From positions 17,626,450 to 17,690,449 of the forward strand of contig NC_134029.1 of NCBI RefSeq assembly GCF_964204645.1: 64,000 nt of DNA, in the 5' to 3' direction. The position numbers and the translations under genes were made by a program. A model generated the notes under the pieces. That model saw nothing but the letters and a program-made list of their open reading frames with translations, searched no databases and was not told the origin of the DNA. Source of the stretch: Tubulanus polymorphus (taxonomy: Eukaryota > Nemertea > Palaeonemertea > Tubulaniformes > Tubulanidae). Of the stretch, positions 56,599 to 64,000 are shown in pieces. The stretch's first letter is position 1, and the number at the start of each line of letters is the position of its first letter.

Positions 56599-59500
56599 AT
56601 GACGATGGAAAAGTCAAACACGGATGATTTAACGACACTTACAAATCTTGATGATGATATACTGTTATCGGAGCTGAAAAAACGTTATGAGCAAAACAAA
56701 ATCTATGTATGAAATTAATATCGATGGCGATACTAATTAAACATGCTTAAACATAGTTACTAGTAGTTACCTAATCGTTGGTGGTAAGCTTTTTATAATC
56801 GGATGGGCTTATACCAACGTTAGGGATGACAAGGGCCAAAACACGGTTGAAAAAAGTAACACTTCAAAAATATACTTTAACTATTGACTTCAGTACACAA
56901 TTAATGGCTTAATCACAAACTAACGCACGACCTTTCGAAATAATCCAATTTTATCTATGTTTCCAGCGATTAATCAACATTATTTTGAGAAATTAATTAA
57001 TTTCTCCACAAATTTCGCCATTGGCCGCCATTTCTCTGTATTGCATACATGTGGCATGATAAACAAGGTGACCTACAAGGATTTATATAAGGCTTAGGCC
57101 TTCAACTTCAATTTTTATTTTTGATAGTTTTCCAACTTATATTTCAAATCTTCGTGGTTTCCATTAGAAATAATTAAAAAATAAATTCTGGTTGAAGAAA
57201 AATGTGAATAAGTGTGATTTCTTAATTTTTTTCAATTTCGTCAAGTTTCGTCTCGTTAGTTTGTGTTGTGGTCCTGGCCTTAGTCCACAGGTGCCAGCAT
57301 TCTCCACACGTTTTCAAAATGGCCGCCGTTGAATCGATGGAAATTTACTCTCAATTTACGGCCGATTTGCACATGGATTAAGGTCGTCAGGTGAGGTGTT
57401 ATAGGCCTAGGTATCGAACAAACTACCAATCTGTTGTGCGTTGATTACAACAAAATTAGACGGATATCTTAAGAGACAATGAAATGCCAGGCAAATTACT
57501 CGTGAGTCAAATTGACTCACGAAAATTTCATTGAAAATGACCTTCCCATTCCTGACTGTGGTTTGTGAAAATATCCGATCGTGAACCTAAACACAGACAG
57601 GTTACTGACTAGCTAAAAACAGAAGTAGGCCTGCTGATTCTCAGTTTATCGAAGTTAAGCCAAGCAAAACCCACGTTTATTGTCTAAGAATGTTTCCAGG
57701 TTTTAACTAAACCTTTCACTGAGAGCCTTAGTGTCAGTGGTTATATCGCCATCGCGACCCTTTGTGGTAGTTCCCACGAACTCTTAGTACAGGCAGTATA
57801 TGGATGGAGTGCCGCGAACCAGCCACACCCAGCACTGGGTGAAACTAAACCTCATCATCAGAAAAACAAAAATGAAAATGATAATGATCATTATTAACAT
57901 CATCACTGACATTTTCTTTTCTATGAAACTCAAAATGTTGAAATAGCTTATTATCAGAGTCTATATGTAGGCCTAATATACTTGTAGCTTAGATCAAATG
58001 GTTTTTAAATACAGTGGAACCTGCTTAATTCGGATTATTTTGGCCCAAAAAAACTCATCAAATTTATTGGAAATCTGGATTAAAAGTCATTTTCTTGTAT
58101 GTTAATGAACAAATAGGCTAGACTGCAAATATCTGGATTACCGGGTAGACCAAAATCCGAATTAAGCCTATCTGGATTAAGCAGGTTTGACTGTAGGAAG
58201 TAGATATTTGATGAAATCCGGTATCTGGAGCAACTGCAGTTAGCTGTCCCATTAGTACCCACACCTAGCTTAATGAGATTAACGTCACATGCGTCGCACA
58301 GTAGAAGGGAAAGTGACCCAAACTGCAGTTAGACCATTAGAATTTTCAGTGAAATCAGCGAGCCTTAAAATGGTCGAGGCTGCGCTAGGAATACGCTTGC
58401 CCGGGTTTGAATCTGTTCTGTCCACTTTATTTTCTGTAGATCTTTCCTTCACTCTTTCTTAAATTTTCTATGACGTCATGCACTTCATTGGGCATGCACC
58501 ATGTGAGTAGCTAATCACTGACCGTTTCTTGCTAAATATCTTCTTGAAAATGAAACTGGATCCGGCTGCATTGAATAAAGTCGATTCTCATCTCGGACAC
58601 TTTGAATATGGGCTTTGATCATAAATGCTTACCGATGGGCTTGGGATACAGATCCTGGGGTTGTTGATAATGTATCTTTTTTCTGAATGGTTGTTATGCA
58701 AGAAAACAGAGAAAGAATGTCTTGCTTCTAAACTTTTAAAAAGACAATGGCCGCTGGTTCCACATGACAATATCAGGAAAGCCGATATCCTGTATCATAT
58801 CCTATCGTGTAATCAATCTTTGAAAACATCACGAATATGATAGACTTATCAATTTACTTGGTGTTTTGTAAGATGTATCCTTCCAGGAGCCATCGCCTTC
58901 AGAAAACTTGGGTCAATCAGACACAAGATGGCCGCCCTGTAACCTTTTTTTTGTCCAAAAACATCATGTTTGACTTGAATTCCGGGGCTGATGCTTACTA
59001 ATAAGTGGCCCTTTTCATTGAAACAGGGACCCAGGCCCCCGATAAAAGCAAATGTCACACATATTGTCTGTCAAATGGCCGTCTATTAACTTCTGTTAGC
59101 TGCTTGTGCTTGATGGACAATTGACAGTCAATAAGACGCGCTGTGATGTCATAGGCATTTTACCTATTTACTGAAGCTTACAGATGGATAATTGCCATCT
59201 GATCATATTCTTTCCTTCAGACCTTTGTTGGTGATATTCTCGTTGCCATTAATCCATTCAAAGTGCTTCCTATTTATGATAAGAAGGTACGTAAAAACCA
59301 TGAAACCTTGAACGATGAATGATTTCAAGATCATAATTTATCTGGAACTCAATTCTATTCTGAAATATTTGTTTTCTTTCCATTCAGGTTTCACATTGTT
59401 TTAGTGGGGTGAAGAAAAGTGAAGCATCACCCCATATCTTTGCTATCGCCAGTTCAGCCTATCATGCCCTAATTGGACAGAATTCTCCACCACAAAATCA

Positions 59501-62500
59501 ATGCATTTTAATCAGGTACCTAAAAAATAAGTGTAGTTATTTTTTTTTACTTCAGTTCAGTTTATTCACGAACAATTTGTCAATCAAAGTTGTTCCAAAA
59601 AAACATCATTGATATGTAGAATGCACATTTCTTGTTCCAATGCCTAAGTACAGAGAAAACTCTCCAACAGTCGAGATGTAGTTTGCACACTGGGCATAGA
59701 TGCAAAGTTGTTTAACTGGCCTCTTGCACCATGCCAGATCACCAACCCTAAAGAACCCATAAAAGCTGATGTGATCGGGACATTGAATAATTCTAGTACA
59801 ATTGTCCAAGGGAACTGACCCCAGAACTTGACACTTTCGCCTAAACAATAGCAGTTTTATGATTAGGCCATCATCAACCTTTGCCGACCTCCTCAAGCTA
59901 ATCAGAATCCCATTGACCAGGGTAGTTTGGCAAGGGTCCAAAGAAAACCACTTAGGCGGTGTACATATCATATGGCCAACCTATAACTTGCAGGCCCATC
60001 CCGAATGTATAAAGTATGCCACATTAATATGTGAGATGATTCGACCGGTAAAATTGGTTTCTGTTTAAAATAATGCAAATGAAACTGCATATAAAGGGGC
60101 CTAGCACGATTATGCTTGTATTGATGTATTACTGAGAGATACCCTTGCCAGACTAGCAGCTAATGCAACTAGGCATTTAGCAGTAGGTGTGCTGGTATTG
60201 GTGTCAGGCAGGTGTCCAGCTGTTCGAACTTGTGGACCTGCAAAGAATGAGCGCAAGGCTGTATTTTTTTGCCCTGGTATGTGAAGCGCCCAGGACTGAA
60301 TATTCCACCAAAGGCACCTCAATACAAGAGGGCTAACCAATTCCTAGCAGCTTCCATTGCTAGGTGAAGGGAGTCCGACATGACCATACAAAGGAGCGCT
60401 GTTAAATCCTTGATTGAGGATTTATAGCCATGATATGTACTTGACGCACTGGTGATCTTGACAAGATGGTCAGGTGCAGGATGCAACATCGATATTATGT
60501 TATCTTATTTATCAATATTGTAAACAAATGGTTTCCTGACTTGACTGATTCATCTAAATAATCCTGTAGCTTCCGACAATCGCCACCAAGCTTCTGAACC
60601 ACTAACTTTTGCACTGCTTCATATTCACCTAAGGTATTGCTACATATCCACCTTAGGTATAACCAAACTCTTTATTGATCGATGGCTTTACTTTTCAACA
60701 AATTCATCATCCAAAGCATTTTATTAGCTGCTTCTTCATCTGTCTGTATAAGCTACATTCATGAAAGCTGTTCAGTAACTGCCAAACATCAACTTGTTAC
60801 CATCAAATACCGGTATGTATTCAAGTTTAGATACAGCAATGATTCAGAATCATCTTCTTCAAGCTTAATTTCATTCTTGGAATGAATGTCATTTTGTTTC
60901 ATCTTAAGTATCCAGAATGCCTTTACTATGTTTGTCATTGGGGTGAAGTTACTCTAACCGAACTAGTACTGAGTCAGCTTTACCATTTTATATTCTTGCA
61001 TAGCTCTGGGTCCTGGCATAAAACTGTAAAACTGGCCATTAGTCAGGGAAAACCAAAACCCAAACTAAGACAATGCTTCCATATTTGATCACCACATCTT
61101 CAGTGAGACTTACTATTTCAATATCAGTGTATAAATCATCTGACGAAAAGTTATAATTGATTGTTGGTTACAGTGGAGAAAGTGGAGCTGGTAAAACTGA
61201 AAGTACGAAATTTCTGATAAAACAGTTGATTGAGCTATGTCATGGAAACAATCAATTGGAACAACAAATTTTACAGGTAGGTGAAACCATGACAGCTATA
61301 ATATGGACCGGTATGTATGACTCATAACGTGCCAGTCATTCATAAAGGTCAGCTAAGTAGGCGACCGCTAGTCTCCAACTAACAGTTTTAGTAGCCAAAA
61401 GACCAAGTTGGAGCTGAAGATATGGGAGATGGACCATATATGAACCAGCTTCTTGGGGTGGTTGGCTGTGTATAGACTAGTTTATTGAACATGTAGCTAA
61501 AAACATGATTCTTTTACTTTACTGTATTTTTATTGGTAAACCGTGCCATGCATCTTGATTAAAATGCCTTTTTGAAAAATGAAAATATTTGGAGTTACCA
61601 CTTTTACAATGAGTAACATTTGTGGGCCTACAACTTGTAAAAATCTCTGCTCGTTCAGTAACCATGAGTGAAATCTATCAATAACATCATTGAGACTTAA
61701 GTTTTCACTTATCCAGAAATTATTTTTTTTTAATCCATGACTATCTTTTTTTATCTTATCAGGTGAATCCACTTCTTGAAGCATTTGGGAATGCTCAAAC
61801 TTTAATGAATAATAATTCAAGCCGGTTTGGAAAATTCATCCAGTTGAAATTTAAAGAAGGACAGGGTGAGCATGGTGACTGCATTTTGTGGCCCTCTTGG
61901 GGCTAAACCCCAGCAGGCTATTGGTCCGCTTTTCAACGTTGTCTGTCCGTCTACCTGTCTGTGAGCATGGTGACTGCATTTTGTGGCCCTCTTGGGGCTA
62001 AACCCCAGCAGGCTATTGGTCCGCTTTTCAACGTTGTCTGTCCGTCTACCTGTCTGTAGACATGATCTATCCATTTGTCTTTGACAGAATCCAGGTTTTT
62101 TCAGGTTTTGATATTTGTTCCTATGCGCATGACGACATGTTTTGTTTCATCATTGTTGCGATTGTCAGATTGTCACGCATCTCAGATAGGCATGGCGTCC
62201 CTGGACCCCTAGCTTAAAAGTGAGCCTGCTCTGAATTGTAGCCTATTCATGTTTGACTTTTTAATTAGTGATAGGAGCGAAAATCTCAGAATATCTCTTA
62301 GAGAAATCAAGAGTCATCCGTCAAAGCAGTGGCGAGAAAAACTTCCATGTATTTTATTATATGTTGGCTGGACTGTCTTCCCAACAGCTGCAAAAATTTA
62401 AACTAAGCCTGACTGGGAATTACAGGTAAATTGGTCACAAGTGTTATATTCATTCCAGCTAGTTATTTTCAGTGTAAATTTTGGCAATGCAGTCATTTCA

Positions 62501-63793
62501 GCTTCTATGGCTAAACAAATATTCAGCTTGTTTTGGAATAAAAATAGATACATAGCTCAAATGCCAATTTTGAAGAAATCAAAAACAACAACATTAGTGG
62601 TTTAGTGAATTTATTCTAGTCTTATTTGTTTATTGAGGCCCTGATTTATTTCGCTTTCAATTATGTTAAATTTTTAGTTACCTCAGTGATGGGATATCAA
62701 GTTTGCGAACAAAATTCGATCGGTTGAAAATGTATCATGAAGACCTCATAAATGCGATGGATTTGGTTGGTTTCACCGAAATTGTAAGTTCTTCCATCAG
62801 GATCTTGACAATGTTTCTCAGACAGATTGGAAATGAGGCAAATTGAAAAGTTTCTTCATTCTTTTTTAGGAACAAGAGTATGTGTTTACAATTTTAGCGA
62901 GCATTCTTGCATTGGGTCATGTCTGTTTCCAAACAGATGATAACAATGTTGTGTGTGCCATTGACCAAGTACCTATAAAGACTGTTGCCGTAAGTAAAAT
63001 CTGATCTGAATGTAGAAGAGGATTTCTAAACTAATGTCTATTTGAAGTAGTTTGGATGTTGAGTGCAATATCTCAGTCAGTTTTGGTAGTCGATACGTAC
63101 CTGCCTTAAAATGACCAGCTGGAACAAATGGGCAGCTGAACTTAGATTTTGATTTTTAGACACCTTTGAGTGAAGTACCAGTTCCGGTCCCTTTCACTTT
63201 TCATTCGTCCATCTATCCATCCATTCCCAGATGGAAATTGAGTTTCTTGAGTTTAACAAGCTACAAAACAAGCTACAAAGCAAATACTACTGGGGTTCTT
63301 TCCTGTTAATACCATGACATTCATCAAAATGTGATGTATCCCGATCTGACTTGAGTGGGAATGACCTTAAGTGTCCTGAACCTTAATCAGGTGCGTTGGA
63401 AGCAATTTTTGATTGCTGCGGCCAAATACCGATTTTGGACAGGTTCTAAATATTGCTGCAGCGAATTTACTGACTTTCTTTAAAAACTTGGTATTCAAAA
63501 AAAAAAAATCATCATTCAGTAAATTATTACTGCGGCTTTTGCCGCTGCAGTCGCTGCACTTCCAACGCCACTGTTAATTCCTTTGGGCAAACGTAGCTTA
63601 TGATTGGGAATAAGCAGGTTCTACTGTACCTGTGCAATTATGCCGATATTTATCTTTTTAAATCAGTCGTTTGTATTTTTGTAGGGTTTACTGGGAATCG
63701 ATGCAGACTCTCTTCATGATCATTTAACACATTCAGTTACTGTAACTCGAGGTGAACAAATCAGGCGGAATTATTCTATACATCAAGCAGAAG
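56599..63793 (+). CDS. Unconventional myosin motor, class III-like, first nine coding exons (partial)
   Basis: ATP-driven actin motor head. Exons 56599-56706, 59221-59286, 59388-59515, 61174-61276, 61763-61865, 62269-62425, 62678-62783, 62870-62989 and 63685-63793, all GT-AG with matching phases, code for 333 residues; the gene continues past the window. Motifs in order: [49 protein letters not shown]-loop [23 protein letters not shown], switch [25 protein letters not shown], and [15 protein letters not shown]. Resemblance to MYO3 is my judgement from the LLEKSRV, KIY-TFVGDIL and EQQILQVNPL segments. The first exon opens with ATG, with no AG acceptor close before it, so the usual class III N-terminal kinase appears absent. 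Switch II and the neck lie outside. Introns hold repeats, one a 95-bp tandem directly at a splice donor. Confidence 0.93.
57712..57845 (+). repeat. Repeat family B copy (myosin intron 1)
   Basis: TTTCACTGAGAGCCTTAGTG, TCAGTGGTTATATCGCCATC, 'gtacaggcagtatatgg' and the end CACCCAGCACTGGGTGAAAC form an inverted match to 9108-9222. It is the longest copy of the family in the window. Confidence 0.6.
58878..59060. repeat. Diverged family A-like fragment
   Basis: 'tcagacacaagatggccgcc', 'aaaacatcatgtttgacttg' and 'aattccgg' resemble the family A tail segment with CCATCTTG and GAATTCGGGCC. Weak match. Confidence 0.35.
59516..61173 (+). other. Myosin intron 3, 1.66 kb
   Basis: No coding match. Short ORFs occur on both strands (for example 59606-59971 minus and 60110-60340 minus) without recognisable motifs. 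It may include old repeats, but I found no second copy within the window. Confidence 0.4.
61866..62055 (+). repeat. 95-bp tandem duplication at a myosin splice donor
   Basis: The unit starts GTGAGCATGGTGACTGC and contains CTTGGGGCTAAACCCCAGC and TTGTCTGTCCGTCTACCTGT. It occurs twice without visible difference. The first unit begins exactly at the donor of exon 5 (exon end 61865), so GTGAGC is present again 95 bp on. The sequence style (GGGGCTAAACCCC, cagcaggctattg) recalls the family A end but is distinct. Confidence 0.85.
62189..62213 (-). repeat. Family A leader fragment
   Basis: 'catggcgtccctggacccct' followed by AG is the inverted family A leader. With the GGGCTAAACCCC repeat at 61866-62055 it may mark the two ends of a shortened relative of family A inside myosin intron 5. 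Confidence 0.5.
63390..63571. repeat. Repeat family C MITE (myosin intron 8)
   Basis: Ends GGTGCGTTGGAAG and CTTCCAACGCCAC are inverted with one mismatch. The core has TGCTGCGGCCAAATACCG, TTTTGGACAGGTTC and 'attgctgcagcgaatttact', plus an A-run and a GC-rich 'ctgcggcttttgccgctgca' stem. The core recurs at 23834-23905. Confidence 0.65.
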
Positions 63794-64000
63794 GTACGGT
63801 GGTACTCAATAAGAATATTGCAGCTGAATTGAATTTGATTTTCTAATCACTGTTAATTATTCCATACTCATTTCAACTGTCAACCTTCAATTATCCATCT
63901 CTTGAGATCCTTAGCCTTGGTTGCCTTTTTGGTGGATGATCAAGGGTGGTAGACAAGTTAATATCATTTTGATTAACAATGAATTAGATTTTTCTAACCA

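Noticed and set aside
58370-58420. Possible tRNA gene (TGGTCGAGGCTGCGC, GGGTTTGAATC)
   Set aside because: Box-A-like and box-B-like strings are present but I could not form an acceptor stem or a full cloverleaf. It is at best a decayed SINE head.
60110-60340. 76-codon minus-strand ORF in myosin intron 3 as a gene
   Set aside because: No motif, no splice signals in agreement, and no second copy seen in the window.

Overview
This is animal nuclear DNA: AT-rich, with split genes whose introns follow GT-AG rules, and heavily loaded with short interspersed repeats. The proteins (a cytosolic leucyl-tRNA synthetase of animal length, a two-cistron MOCS2 gene, a class III-like myosin, an SLC16-type carrier, a GT31 glycosyltransferase) and the repeat style suggest a marine invertebrate. 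A lophotrochozoan is my guess, and the sequence does not prove it. The ends of the genes were placed by reading splice sites by eye. Exon phases agree throughout, and the summed coding lengths are whole numbers of codons.

Layout. Positions 1649-7472 (minus) hold MOCS2, which encodes both subunits of molybdopterin synthase; its two reading frames lie one after the other in one shared exon. Positions 9505-10991 (minus) hold a two-exon gene for anhydro-N-acetylmuramic acid kinase (AnmK), a bacterial-type cell-wall recycling enzyme. Positions 15841-17019 (minus) hold a one-exon GT31-like glycosyltransferase with an altered metal-binding motif. Positions 18019-23831 are a composite repeat block: two inverted arms of about 1 kb enclose a broken CR1-like retrotransposon, a cysteine-rich ORF and a copy of the commonest local repeat. 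Positions 25535-30765 (plus) hold a three-exon monocarboxylate-transporter-like gene. Positions 31646-52131 (minus) hold the complete LARS1 gene, 27 exons coding for 1176 residues. Positions 56599-63793 (plus) hold the first nine coding exons of an unconventional myosin that runs off the right end.

The genes do not form a pathway or operon. The exception is the MOCS2 pair, whose two products assemble into one enzyme. LARS1 and the myosin gene are divergently transcribed, about 4.5 kb apart.

Much of the rest is mobile DNA. The dominant family (here 'family A') is about 1.1-1.3 kb, ends in the 12-bp inverted sequence GCCCACTTGGGA / TCCCAAGTGGGC, and carries internal units of about 150 bp. Four long copies and several fragments are present, mostly inside introns. 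There are also tRNA-derived SINEs, several hairpin MITEs, a 985-bp element with 39-bp terminal inverted repeats in a LARS1 intron, a degenerate telomere-like tract and a GTAT/ACGT microsatellite. I saw no CRISPR array and no functional tRNA or rRNA gene.
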